From NCBI RefSeq assembly GCF_040412425.1, contig NC_089755.1, forward strand, positions 57,491,798-57,555,797: DNA of 64,000 nucleotides, written 5' to 3'. The first letter of the stretch is position 1; each line of letters starts with the position of its first letter. Of this stretch, positions 23,870 through 42,500 are shown piece by piece. Source of the stretch: Macrobrachium rosenbergii. Taxonomy: Eukaryota; Arthropoda; Malacostraca; Decapoda; Palaemonidae. The notes under the pieces were generated by a model that saw only the letters and a list, made by a program, of their open reading frames with translations, was not told the origin of the DNA and made no database searches. Made by a program: the position numbers and the translations under genes.

Positions 23870-25780
23870 CCTTCCCATTGTCAATGGAGATCGTGTAGGC
23901 ATCACTTTGAGCTATTAAGAACCGAATTGCACTCCGATTCTTCCTCGCGTTGCGTAGGATCGTTCGGGTTTATCGGCAACTATCCTAAGCATCCTGCGGT
24001 TCACAGGCTTCGCTGAGTCAACCTTGGATGTGATGGGTTCGAGTGCTTCGTATTGTAATGAGAAAGAGAGTCTTAAGAGTGGCATACCAGAAAATTTACC
24101 CGCCACCATATCTGATGAGCCATGTTTATTGTTGGGCGTCATGAAAATCTAGATATCGCTGGATGCCAAAATAGAAATGGGTGTCCTTTGAATAATGTAC
24201 TGAATTCCATGGATAATGTTCGGGTTTGGGTAAGAATGAACCCAGTCATATAAGGGGTGGAAGACTTGATTTATGCTTTTCATTACGGCAGAATATGAAG
24301 CAGATGTGGATGAATTGCTCAATGATCATATTGGAACATGTGTAGCTGTAAATACAAGGAAATTAGCTTGTAACTTCTCTAGGAAAAAATATATCTTGAG
24401 GACGCAGGAAAAGGCTGAACTGATGGATAAAGTTCATGGATGGTAAGAAGATTATAAGAGAGCAGGAGGACATGGTTATGATGAAAATAAATTTTTCGAT
24501 GACCTCCTCAGTGTTATTGAAGAAAATTATACGAGAGCCTGTAACAAAAATGAGTATTATGACGATAAAGTTGTTCAAGGTTGTGCCTTCCTTATTAAGG
24601 AATGAAGTCTAAATCCTCATGATGACCAAAATAAGGAAACTACGATCCAAATTGATGCAGGAACGTCAGAAACAAGAAAAGTCGTAAGAGGGACGGTTTT
24701 CTGAAAGATATTTCTTTAATAAAATCTCTAGGTGGTGTATAGAAGGAGGCTAACGAGGTAAGAGGAGTTAAACGGAAAAATATTGTTTATCAGGACCCGC
24801 AAATTAAGGCTGATGAATTGATGAACAAGTGGTCCGATACTTCCAGTTTTAACAGCCGTCCTGTAATCACTCCGGCAGCGTTTGGTGGAAATGCAAGCAG
24901 GAATAAGAGATGAGACTTGTTTACCCTTTACTAGAAATGAATTTTTGTGAGCTATCAAGCGAGGAAAGTCTACTGTTTCAGGTATGATTGGAGTAACATA
25001 TATCATTAATTGTTCGATTGCAATGGATGATAGTCCGATACTGGATTCAATTAATTTGTCCTATGCGAATGGCAGGTTACCTATAAAATGGAAGATAGCT
25101 TTAATGATTCCTGTTCTTCAAAGTAATGGAGAGGATCGGCCTATATCTCTGAAATCGTGCTTTTGCAAATTAATGGAAAGGCTTGCTTTAAATAGGTTAC
25201 TTTATGTTATTGGAGAGCAGCTATCTCATAATTTGTTTGGTTTTAGAAAAAATCTAAGAGTAAAACGGATCGTGTTATTAAAGTACTAAGCAATAGCAGG
25301 GCTGCTGTAGACCTTAAGGCTGCCTTTGATAGGGCAAATGGTTCAGTAATCCTAAAAGAACTGGCAAAAATAAAGGGTTTATTGTTCAAGTGGATACAGA
25401 GGTATCTAACTAGAATGCAAGCCAAAATGTGGTTCCAGGGTCATGAATCTAAGGAAAAGTTATTGGAGTTGGGTACACCACAAGGTGGAGTATTAAGCCC
25501 TACTTTGTTTAATGCATTGATGGACAACATTGCAAGCCACACATTTCTGAGAGGTACTGATATTGTAATTTATGTTAATGATATTCTTATACAATGTGAT
25601 TCTTGTGCTACTTTATCATTAACAATGGCGAAGCTGCAAAGCCTGTGTCTGCATATGGGTTTAGTTATAAAACGAATATAAGAGCAAAATAAAGACTTGT
25701 AGACAGGCAGATAGTTCTTTTTTATTTAATGATGACGGTATTAGAGACAGTCGACAGTTAAAAGCATCTCGGAATGTATG
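23870..25780 (+). pseudogene. Decayed non-LTR retrotransposon (endonuclease + reverse transcriptase)
   Basis: Fragments of an APE-type endonuclease and a reverse transcriptase in broken frames. Endonuclease remnants: LQW-like start and HFELLRTELH near 23880, AGCQNRNGCPL near 24150, GRLDLCF at 24258. RT remnants: GRLPIKWK...MIPVLQ and RPISL...CKLMERL at 25065-25190, LFGFRKN at 25238, motif A VDLKAAFDRA after a frameshift near 25255, GTPQGGVLSPTLFN at about 25473, and the catalytic box changed from the usual YADD to YVND at 25571-25582. No C-terminal domain or poly(A) tail is clear. Order and motifs suggest the I/Jockey side of LINEs, but the clade is uncertain. Inactive. Confidence 0.75.
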
Positions 25781-26469
25781 TAAGTTTTAACAATACCACG
25801 TTGGAGGGTGTACCAGCATGCTGATACACCCCATTTGATGTGTACGTAATATATGTTAGTAATCTTTTGAATCTGAGTTTGAATTTGTCTATGGTCATTC
25901 CATAAATGTGGGAATATTAGTACGCGATTCTGCATGTAATGACTCTTATTATAAATATATTTGTTTTATATATTATAGATATAATCACACCTTCGTGCAT
26001 ATACGGAATGGATTTCGTTATATTAATCTTTATTTTAACGTTTTCGTGTACTGGCGACATTTGGCAGACAATGGTTAAACAAAATATAAAGCGTATTTTT
26101 TAAATTTCTCCAAACCAAGTTTTATCTCGATTCCATGCGTAAAATAAACCGAATATATTTGTTTTCTCTCACATTCTAGTTAGAAGCACGACTAAAAATA
26201 CAAAAAGGGGTAAATTTTACATTCGTTTCACTCGGAAAATACAAACGAATATATATGATTTCTCTCACATTTTTAAATAGCGTTACGAGGAAAAATACAA
26301 AAGAATAAATTTCATTTTCGTTTCACTAGCAAAATACAAACGAATATATTATTATGATTTTCTTCCTCATTCTTAAATGGCAATACGACTAAAAATACAA
26401 AAAAAGGGGTAAATTTCACTCTCGTTTCACTCGCAAAACATAAGCGAGTCGGACGTTAGAGCTGTTTCA
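25781..26469. other. Degenerate repeat field after the retrotransposon
   Basis: A unit of about 110 bp recurs three times from 26095 to 26450: TTTCACTCGCAAAAxA, ACAAACGAATATAT, TTTCTCTCACATTxT, CGACTAAAAATACAAAAA. No coding potential. Confidence 0.55.
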
Positions 26470-27610
26470 ACATCCTTGGAAGTCACCAGAACGGGGCAAA
26501 GAGCTGGCAGGTTGAAATTCTTGGCCGCGCGATCCTTGGACGAAGCGAAAATCCAAAGATTCACCTTTACTTCAAAGCACGTTTAGCAGGGTTCTGGGTC
26601 TTTTCGATTGTGCTTTAGTTAGTGGTTTGTCTATTATTAGCATTTGCGAACATAATGCTTGATGGTTTTGTGCGTTACCTTTGAATTCAGGTCGTGTATA
26701 AGAGATCATGATGGAACGTTCCTGTTGTGTTTTGATATTCGGACTGTGGTATTGTTGAGTGTTTCTTAATGTCGACGACCTGTAGTGGTTTATGGAAGGT
26801 ACAAATTTTAATTTTGTCGATGGAGAGCTTAATCAAAAGTAGATTGTTAGAAACAAATTAAATGTTTGAAATACTGTAACTGTTCAATGGTGTTTTTCCC
26901 ATGAAGATTTGTACCGTTTCAGTTGCTTGTAAGCTCTGTTGCTAGAAACGTTACCGTCAATTGGATGTGTGATTTGCGGTACTTAATATCTTTAATCAGT
27001 TATTTATCGGTTTTGTTTATCCTTAAGGTCTAATATAAAATCCATTAAAATGTTTTAAGTTTGTTAGCGGGCACTATAATGAGCTTAATTTAATTTCTCT
27101 ATTCAATTTCAGGACACGCGCTACCCTGAGGTATGTGAGTTCGGATATGGGATTCTTCGTGCACTGTTGACACGTTGTGGGTTTTGACGTAAATTTTTCT
27201 GGTGAGTTGTGTAATTTTTAATTTTCCTTTTCATTCTCATTTAATTGGGTCCTAGGTTATTTAGTTTTGTCTATCCCTTTAGTCCAAATTAATTCTTGGT
27301 CTTGTATAATACAAATTTTAAGTTATGGATTGTGGTATACATTAGTCTTTTTTTCGGTGTCTGGTTTCAAGATTCTCTTTTTCTGGTGATTAGTTCCCTT
27401 CTTTGGGTTTCCTTCTCTAGGTTTTCCTATTTTTTCTAGCTAGTTTCCTTCTTTGGATTTCGCGCTCTAGGTAATTTTCACTAGTTTCTGGATTTTTAAG
27501 AATTCTTTAACGTCAATAGATTCTAGTACTATTAATTTTTGTTCTAGTTCAAGATTTTGTAACCTGATGTCTTTCGGTCTCACTTTAGTTTAGCCTTTAG
27601 TCGTCTTGGT

Positions 27611-28094
27611 CTTTCTAGTTAACGGGCTTTCTAGTTAACGGGCTTTCTAGTTAACGGGCTTCCTAGTTAACGGGCTTTCTAGTTAACGGGCTTTCTAACC
27701 TGATCTGTTTTTTGGTCTTAGTTTGGCATTTAGTCGTCTTGGGCTTTCTAGTTTACGGGCTTTCTAGTTTACGGGCTTTCTAGTTTACGGGCTTTCTAGT
27801 TTACGGGCTTTCTAGTTTACGGGCTTTCTAGTTTACGGGCTTTCTAACCTGATCTGTTTTTTGGTCTTAGTTTAGCCTTTAGTCGTCTTGGGCTTTCTAG
27901 TTTACGGGCTTTCTAGTTTACGGGCTTTCTAGTTTACGGGCTTTCTAGTTTACGGGCTTTCTAGTTTACGGGCTTTCTAGTTTACGGGCTTTCTAGTTTA
28001 CGGGCTTTCTAGTTTACGGGCTTTCTAGTTTACGGGCTTTCTAGTTTTCTAGTTTACTGTCTTTCTAGTTTACTGTCTTTCTAGTTTACTGTCT
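27611..28094 (+). repeat. 16-bp minisatellite in three homogeneous blocks
   Basis: Unit GGGCTTTCTAGTTTAC. Block 1 (27611-27695) uses GTTAAC in every copy; block 2 (27740-27846) and block 3 (27885-28045) use GTTTAC; the last copies change to GTTTACTGTC. Blocks are separated by a spacer of about 45 bp containing AACCTGATCTGTTTTTTGG and TTTAGTCGTCTTGGG. Confidence 0.9.
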
Positions 28095-28098
28095 TAGT

Positions 28099-28187
28099 CC
28101 CCACCCTTTCAAGGGCGGTGCCCCTGAGGGGTGGGGTTACCCCATACGACCTGTCATAGTAGGCCTTCGGGTCCTACTATGCAGGTC
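28099..28187 (+). ncRNA. Double-hairpin module, copy 2
   Basis: The first hairpin, 28099-28136, pairs CCCCACCCTTTCAAGGG with CCCCTGAGGGGTGGGG, with one bulge. The second, 28148-28187, has GACCTG/CAGGTC, then CATAGTAGG/CCTACTATG, then CC-TTCG-GG, a C(UUCG)G tetraloop. Compared with copy 1, A-T pairs are replaced by G-C pairs on both sides of the stem. It lies between a 16-bp minisatellite and a 21-bp tandem repeat. Confidence 0.55.
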
Positions 28188-28208
28188 CACTGGGCGCTCT
28201 TAGTTTTA

Positions 28209-28283
28209 TTTACAAGGTCACTTGTGTGTAGGGTTAGGTCACTTGTGTGTAGGGTTAGGTCACTTGTGTGTAGGGTTAGGTCT
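28209..28283 (+). repeat. 21-bp tandem repeat, about 3.5 copies
   Basis: Unit GGTCACTTGTGTGTAGGGTTA, immediately after double-hairpin copy 2. Confidence 0.9.
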
Positions 28284-28404
28284 TGCAAATATGATTTTCT
28301 AGAAAGAGGTGCTAAAGCGATTTGGCTTCAAGAACCAGTTTTGTATGATGCTGGTGTCTTGGTTTAGTACACAAGAATCTTAGTTTAGGATATGTTCTCG
28401 TTAT

Positions 28405-28545
28405 TAAAGTTACTTTCTTTTAATGTAGGCTTTAAATATAAAAACTTTACTTAGGAGCGTTTATTGCCTTTACTTAGGAGCGTTTACTTTCTTTTAATGC
28501 AGGCTTTAAATATAAAAACTTTACTTACGAGCGTTTATTGCCTTA
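28405..28545 (+). repeat. About 79-bp tandem duplication
   Basis: CTTTCTTTTAATGxAGGCTTTAAATATAAAAACTTTACTTA occurs twice, each followed by GAGCGTTTATTGCC. Confidence 0.8.
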
Positions 28546-29024
28546 AGTTTAATTTCCTTTGGACACAGGTGTATATTGGAGTATACTGAACTTACTTTGG
28601 CTGTTGTAAGTTCTAATTTAACTTATGCTTAGAATTTGTGGTCATTAGAATTTGTGGTCATTGTGCAATAGCAGGATTCGAGAACTTTGTCAGTCTTCCG
28701 GGCTTATTTTTCTCACAGAACAGACTACTAGAGTTTTGGTCAGTTTGCTTTCCACCTCAACACTGGAGAAATTTTATTGTTGACATTGTATATTTTATTT
28801 TAGACCCACCCCTCTTTCTTACCAGTCCTGGTTTTAAAGACTATTTACATCCATATTTTGGGTTGACTAATTGGTTTTTTTTTTTGGGGGGGGGGCGTGT
28901 GATGAAGGGGTTACTATGGGTTACTATGAAGTTTAAAAGCAAAAAAAACTATTAAAAAATGTTTATGCTGGTATTTTTTGTATAATTTTTTTGGTATGGA
29001 AATCACTTAACTACTGGTTTTTAA

Positions 29025-29150
29025 GAGGGGCTAATATTGAGGGGCTAATATTGAGGGGCTAATATTGAGGGGCTAATATTGAGGGGCTAATATTGAGGGG
29101 CTAATATTGAGGGGCTAATATTGAGGGGCTAATATTGAGGGGCTAATATT
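29025..29150 (+). repeat. 14-bp tandem repeat, nine exact copies
   Basis: GAGGGGCTAATATT repeated nine times, 126 bp, without visible variation. Confidence 0.95.
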
Positions 29151-29729
29151 GGTTAGTTTTACTAGTTTAAATATTTAAATTTTATTCAACTTTAGATTTT
29201 CCAAGAAAAGTTTCTGCTGGTCTTATTTTAATTACAGGCGTGGTCAACTGGGAGGAAGTTTGGATCAGACGTCTGTGAAGGTGTGCAGTCTGAAGGCTTA
29301 AGGCTTTGTAGAATCATGAGTAACTACAGTGGTCACCGACACCGGTCTTAAAGGTGCTTGGAAGTCTGAATTTGAAAGATTTTAAAGCCCAGCGCAAAGC
29401 TACAAGTCTTGAAAGAAATCTATTATAATGGCAAGTGTGATTGATTCAGAATAGTGGAATATGTATTTCAAGGCTTTTATTGACAAATGTAATGGCGTTT
29501 TTAAATCTGAATAAAATGGAAAATGTATTTTGTAGTAAATCTCTTAATTCTGATCTTCCTCAGTTTCATGGGTTTAAACTGGTCTGTGTATTTTTCCCTT
29601 CCCTGAAAAGGGATGACAATTTTTTGTAAGCTCGTACCTAGACAATTTATTGGAAACTGCGCCGCCAGTTAGGCGAATGGAATATACTACCACTGGGTAG
29701 GGTTGAGATGGGAACCTGTTGGTTAGCTG

Positions 29730-29912
29730 ACATATTAAAAGCAAAATGTGAAATAATCGCCGAGATGTCATGGTTATGTAAGAACTTACATTAATTCTAG
29801 TGATATTGTACTATAAAGGTTAGTCTTTTTTGACATATTAAAAGCAGAATGTGAAATACTGTAAAGATGTCATGGTTATGTAAGGAATTAGTGATCTTTT
29901 TCTATAAAGGCT
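29730..29912 (+). repeat. About 107-bp tandem duplication
   Basis: GACATATTAAAAGCAxAATGTGAAATA and GATGTCATGGTTATGTAAG recur in order. Confidence 0.8.
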
Positions 29913-31354
29913 TTGAATCTTTTAGATTTTGAAAATGCATTTGCAGTAATTACAACATTGGTAACAAAGAAAATTCAGTATGTTCAACAGAAGCTTAACA
30001 GTACATATGTGGAGTACTAATTTGAGAAAATTGATGCGTACTGAAGGAATGAGGAAAGTACGGTGCGCCAGGCAAATTTAGTTTTAAGACCGTTCTCTGG
30101 TAATGGTTTATGGTGTGCTGAAATGGTTTAGGTTTTCTAGGCCAGAAAAAATCCACCTCAGAGCTTGAATGGAAGCAATAAAGTTAAAGGAACCATAAAA
30201 CCTATCAGTTGAGCCCAGAGGTCATTGAAATATTAATTTAGGGGGTTCTAATAAAGTACGAAAACTATTTGGATTGAATAGGAGGGGGGGGCGAGGGAGC
30301 ACAGACTTTACAAACAGGTTTTATAGGGTAGTTTGTAAGGTTAGGGTGTTTTACGGAAGCAGTCACCTATGTTAAAATTGGTGGTAATGCTTAGAAGTTT
30401 GAGCCAAAAAAAAAATTTAGTCAAAACAGGCTATTAAGAAAATCATTTAATGGTGTCTGTATACGGTTTGATCAGAGATGGCTGAAATTACCCGAGGTAT
30501 ACATAAACAGAATACGCTAGAACAGGTAACTAGTTTCAAAACTGCCTAGTTTGTCCGAAGTCAGGAAAACTGTAAACCAGTACTGTGGCGGGTTGTAATA
30601 TAGTTAATTTAGAGTTCACTACGTGAATCAGACAAAGATCGATTTGCACTTTAATCTGAGAGGGGGTAGTGATCAGTTATTCGCTAGTAAGTAAATGGAG
30701 ATCTGGCTCATTAAAGCAAACCTATTTTATATATATTGATAAGGAAATCAGAATAAAAGCATACGTAAGCGTCCCATTTTATAGCCCACGCCCAAAGAAA
30801 ACGGGAGGGAAGTGACAGACAATCTTTCGAGTTCAGAAAACTTGGGGAAACTCAATAATATACTTTATTCGCCACTAGACGAGTTCTGAATAAGCTATTA
30901 AAGAAGACGGAACTGGTAGTCACCCTCCCATTTCCTTAGGGTGTACCATGAGTGTAAAATTTTTTCTCTTGCGACCAGTGACACTTCATTTTCAGACGTT
31001 CATGTACGTGGAGAGAGAGAGAGAATCAGGTTTTTGTGATAAATCTCGCTTCGTCTTCCTCGAAATGGATTTGAAATTTAGAGGAAATTGAGATTTCATC
31101 CGATTTCCAACATTTCACTGGTGTTCCAAAGAGGCTGGACATGAATTAGGCGTTAAATCTAGATTAGTTACCTTTTTTTTTATCGCCGGAATGAAACTGC
31201 CAACTCATGGAGTTGAGCAATGTATAGAATTTTTTAAGCGCCTTATTGAAACATTTTCCGATCTGTCGACGATAGAAGACGTTTGGTCCCGATCCAGTTT
31301 GAATTGTTGAGTCTGAACCTCTTAATATGATAGCCCGTAGGGGTGTAGTGCTGT
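29913..31354. other. Intergenic DNA, no gene recognised
   Basis: No element recognised. A G-run lies near 30284 and short GA near 31013. Confidence 0.5.
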
Positions 31355-31632
31355 TAGTATACCTCATGCGGTGCACTGTAGGCATTACTTAAGGTCTTTG
31401 CAGCTTCCTTTCAGGCCCTAGCTGCAAGGTTTCGTTTCTTTACTGTACCTCCTTTCATATTCTCTTTCATCTGACTTTCCTCCCTCTCCTAACAATTGTT
31501 TCATGGTGCAACTGCTTTGAGGTTTTCCTCCTGTTACACCTGTAAAACCCTCTTACTGTCAATTTTCCTTCCAGCGCTGAATGACCTCATAGGTCCCAGT
31601 GCTTGGCGTTTGGCCTAAATTCTGTATTCTAA
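31355..31632 (+). mobile_element. Dispersed repeat, copy 1 (decapod SINE-like)
   Basis: A 280-bp element containing GTGCACTGTAGGCATTACTT, a pyrimidine-rich middle, then CAGCGCTGAATGACCTCATA and GGTCCCAGTGCTTGG. An inverted copy lies at 46448-46722. No coding capacity and no clear A/B boxes. Orientation is arbitrary. Confidence 0.65.
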
Positions 31633-31671
31633 CAGGTTATTATTCTAAATCTAGGTTATTGTCTTTATATA

Positions 31672-31729
31672 ACTTTGTAGGTCTTGTACCAAATTTTGTA
31701 ATAGGTTTGGTGCATCAAATGAATCGACC

Positions 31730-31822
<93 letters not shown>

Positions 31823-31903
31823 ATCTAAGATATTTCATTATTATGCCTTCTTAGCCTTGTACCAAATTTTGTAACAGGTTTGGTGCATCAAATGAATCGA
31901 CCA

Positions 31904-31965
<62 letters not shown>
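31672..31965 (+). repeat. (AG)n-anchored duplication, two units
   Basis: The 59-bp spacer (CTTGTACCAAATTTTGTAA, CATCAAATGAATCGACCAT) occurs twice, each followed by a long (AG)n tract (31732-31818 and 31907-31965). Confidence 0.9.
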
Positions 31966-31968
<3 letters not shown>

Positions 31969-32204
31969 TAAAGGTTAAGGGACTGGGGCACCAAAAATGC
32001 AATAGCATGTACTTCTTTGTAAACGCGAGGTATTTCCTCTGGTCAAGAGGTAACAAAAACGAGACAGCAAAAAAATGCCCCACAAAAAATGAGATTACGA
32101 GGGATTCCGACTGGCCTGACCACTGAGGTACATGACTAAAGACTTGCTGATACGGCCTGTTTACCGCTGTAGCTCACAGGCCTAATAATGGGGTACAAAA
32201 TCGA

Positions 32205-32440
32205 AATTATCTTTTTTTATTAGGAACATTATACTGAATGAGTCAAACGTGTACGATTCCTGTTACGAAGTAGCGAATATTTATTTACATTCATTTTAGA
32301 AGTAGCGAATATTTATTTGCATTTTTTTAAAGGGTTTAAATGGTAAAAATTGAATTCATTCTTTTATTAGGAACATTATACTGAATGATTCAAACGTGTA
32401 CGATTCCTGTTATGAAGCAGCGAATATTTGTTTACATTTT
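32205..32440 (+). repeat. About 143-bp tandem duplication
   Basis: TTTATTAGGAACATTATACT, CAAACGTGTACGATTCCTGT and AGCGAATATTT recur; the first unit has an extra internal copy of GAAGTAGCGAATATTTATTT. Confidence 0.8.
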
Positions 32441-32648
32441 TGTTCAGCTGGTGTAAAACTAAAGCTTCATATGTTGCGAGCGAATGATGGTTCGGGCATC
32501 AGCGTCTTTGCCCGAAATTGGCAGCTTTGTGGCCCCCGCCCCGCCTCAAGATTAGCGACTAGATGCTAACAGATGCAGAAAGACTTGTATTTGTGACATA
32601 AGGGGTATCTGTTATTTTGTTTGACAGTGTACCTGCTATTCGACGTAC

Positions 32649-32650
<2 letters not shown>

Positions 32651-32704
<54 letters not shown>

Positions 32705-32872
32705 GTGCGCACACATATACACACACACACACACGTCAATAGTTACTGGTGTTCCGGAAAGGTTATGTCTGTCTGTCTGTCTGTCCAAAATTAATAGCAG
32801 AAAAATTTTCCTGTCTCATTTCTCTCAATTATTCATTAAATAATGATGAATATGAATGCCCATCAGTTGCAA

Positions 32873-32947
<75 letters not shown>

Positions 32948-33011
32948 TAATTGAAAATTCTTACACGTTCTTCATCTTTCAGTTTTTTATTTCTTAAATA
33001 TTGTACATGAG

Positions 33012-33091
<80 letters not shown>

Positions 33092-33163
33092 AATAATTAA
33101 ACATTCTTACATGTCCTTCCGTTTTATTTTTTTAATTTCTTAATAGTGTACATAAGAACACCG

Positions 33164-33243
<80 letters not shown>
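32651..33243 (+). repeat. Four (TC)n tracts with related spacers
   Basis: (TC)n at 32651-32702, 32876-32942, 33013-33084 and 33168-33243. The spacers 32943-33012 and 33085-33167 are duplicates (TTAATAATT, CATTCTTACATGTxCTTC, TTTCTTAA, TGTACAT). (GTCT)n at 32767-32785 and (AC)n near 32718. Confidence 0.9.
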
Positions 33244-33246
<3 letters not shown>

Positions 33247-33638
33247 TAATAGACAAGCCTCTTGAATTTCCCTTTGTCTTCTATTTATCTCGTGTTTACT
33301 TACGGCTTCTCGTGGGCAAAAATCCTCAGTTCCTCAAAAGGAAACATCATCCTCAAAATTTCACATCTTTCTAAAGTAAAAAAGGTAAAAAAAAATTAGT
33401 CACCGAATGGACAGTGGCATAACAAACACGTTTGTGACGGGGAAGGACGAATTTCTTTAAACGTTTGTTTAGGCTGTTCTCTGTAATTTGCATACGAATG
33501 TGTTGGTGTTGGGGGGGATATCTCACTGTTTAGCGGCACTGGTGGGTATCTCTCTCTCTCTCTCTTGATTATAAACGTGTACACTGAGCACACGTAATAC
33601 AGGTTTGATTGACGGGAATTAAACAGGTTACAAGACGC

Positions 33639-33707
<69 letters not shown>

Positions 33708-33708
33708 G
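33639..33708. repeat. (ATT)n
   Basis: About 70 bp. The 140-residue open frame on the minus strand here is poly-Asn read-through. Confidence 0.95.
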
Positions 33709-34617
33709 TAGTTTAACCAGACCGCTGAGCTGACTTTCAGCTCTAATAGGGCTGGCCATACGAGACGCATTAATGATATGCTTAAATTCACTTTGGAAAC
33801 GGTATCTCGGAATTTCATTCAGATGTTACTTTTATTCAAGGGAATTTTTATGAAATTCAAAGCAGTACTTTTCAATCTCTATTCTGTCGTAATGCGCAAC
33901 AGCAATCTGAAACCACTATGCTACACATGATAATTATATTCAAAGTTTTTAGCTAAAATATTATTTCTGAACTAGGAGGAGATTCACTAATGCAATTTAT
34001 CGTCAGAAACTGAACAATATAAGAATTACTGGTAAATGGGAAGGGGATTTACAAACTTATGTTAATTTACTAAAAGATAAAATAATTGAAAACCATTAAC
34101 CTTAAATTAGGCTGCTAATAGCACAGTTACTAAAGAGAGAGTTTTCCAATATGTTCACTCCCAAATACTTATGCCAATCAGTGATCTGTTTATTCTGTGC
34201 CATCAATATTCAGCTTAAACTATGGAAAATAAGTAGATATTATGACTTTGACACTAAGTTAAAATTCTCATTAATTATTATTATTACTCTAATTGTCATT
34301 AATTATTTTTATCATTGTCATTAATTATTCCCGCTTCCGTCAATGACAATACTGACCAAATCGTATTTCATAACTTTTAAAAGTCACGACGACCGCGAGT
34401 GATAATTGCAATAATCCCCGAAAATCCACAATAATCCCCCCCCCCTTTTCTTCATCGCAACTGATCCTTTTCACTTCCCACAGAAAGGGGCGAAGGACGC
34501 TTGCAAGGATCAGAAGGGGTGAAGAGGTCGTAGGAGAGAGAGAGAAAGTGACGGATGATAAAAAAAGGAAATGAAAATAAAAAACGAAAATGAAAGAGTG
34601 GCGGAGAGGCGCCTAAA
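33709..34617. other. Upstream region of gene 2
   Basis: AT-rich to 34370 with TCATTAATTATT-type repeats at 34270-34330, then purine-rich (34500-34620) before the promoter block. No other gene. Confidence 0.5.
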
Positions 34618-34726
34618 GGAACCCCCCGCCTTCAAGGTGAAGAAAGGACCTGCCGGATACATATATAAAGGATCCTTCTGATGGCGGAGGACACCACTCG
34701 CATCCTTTCCCCGTGTCTCGGCAGCC
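34618..34726 (+). promoter_or_regulatory. Core promoter and 5' UTR of gene 2
   Basis: TATAAA is at 34664-34669, 63 bp before the ATG, inside GGATACATATATAAAGG. The block GGAACCCCCCGCCTTCAAGG at 34618-34637 starts 46 bp upstream of the TATA box and matches the gene 1 block. CTTCTGATG follows the TATA box, as in gene 1. Transcription probably begins near 34694-34700. Confidence 0.75.
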
Positions 34727-41705
<6,979 letters not shown>

Positions 41706-41736
41706 GAAGATAGCAACGGTTACAATGAGGAAATCA

Positions 41737-41807
<71 letters not shown>

Positions 41808-41880
41808 GGTGGGGGGGAACTCAGGGATCATCATTAGCATGACTTACCAAAGGAGCCTTTTTCTCTCACAATAGAAAATG

Positions 41881-41935
<55 letters not shown>

Positions 41936-42500
41936 AGATGTCCTTGGACCAGAAGCTCAGTAATATAGTTTATAAGTACAACAAAACGTCCTGAATCGTA
42001 ATATGTGTTCCTATCCAAAGCATCTAATTATGATTGGCTTCGATTAAACTTTCTGATTGCTAACAGTGAAGAGAGGCGGTATTCATAAGCAATTCGATGG
42101 TTGCTTGTGCAAGCTCAGTCTCTTCCTGTAATATTGGCATTATCCATATTATATAAGGAGGAAGGAACGCCATAATACTGTACTAGGCTGCAAAGATGAT
42201 TAAGTTTTCTTCGACTTGAGGCGAACTGGATTGGCTGAAAATGAACCTGTTAATTTTGTGTATACATTATAGCCATAATTCAAAAATTTATTGTGTCTGA
42301 TTTTTTTTTTTTAGTTCGACATGAAGCGAACTGGAATCATAACATAATAATATGTTAAATCTGTCATATTTTTCATAACATTGGTAACTAGGTTCTTGTC
42401 CTTGCAGATAGATGTGAAGTGACCTTATTTTATGACCTTAAATATATGATCTTGATAGCTCTGAGATTAAAAAGAAAATTGCAGAAAACAATAAATGGAA
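41706..42500 (+). other. Probable 3' UTR and downstream region of gene 2
   Basis: No AATAAA lies close to the TGA (41703-41705). An ATTAAA variant is at 42043-42048 and the first AATAAA at 42490-42495. A (GA)n tract (41741-41805) and a (TC)n tract (41883-41931) lie just after the stop, so the 3' UTR probably contains both. Which poly(A) site is used cannot be decided from sequence. Confidence 0.4.
41741..41931 (+). repeat. (GA)n ... (TC)n inverted pair after gene 2
   Basis: (GA)n at 41741-41805 and (TC)n at 41883-41931, 77 bp apart. The tracts are complementary, so a transcript could fold into a stem of about 50 bp. Confidence 0.9.

Larger units (their letters stand above)
26470..29525 (+). 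ncRNA. Putative spliced plus-strand non-coding transcript
   Basis: Proposed structure: exon 1 within about 26470-26798 (weak donor GGAAG|GTACAA), exon 2 27113-27200 (acceptor TTCAATTTCAG, donor GTGAGT), exon 3 from 29239 (acceptor TTTTAATTACAG) with AATAAA at 29510-29515. Exons 2 and 3 have stops in the frames checked and no recognisable product. The second intron holds the 16-bp, 21-bp and 14-bp minisatellites and a double-hairpin module. The splice signals are seen directly; transcription is inferred. Confidence 0.3.

Noticed and set aside
27611..28094. CRISPR-like array of short direct repeats
   Set aside because: Units are contiguous 16-mers without unique spacers, in an animal genome. 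It is a minisatellite.
29025..29150. Nuclear-receptor or telomere-like array
   Set aside because: The GAGGGGCTAATATT unit matches neither an AGGTCA half-site nor the arthropod telomere repeat TTAGG.
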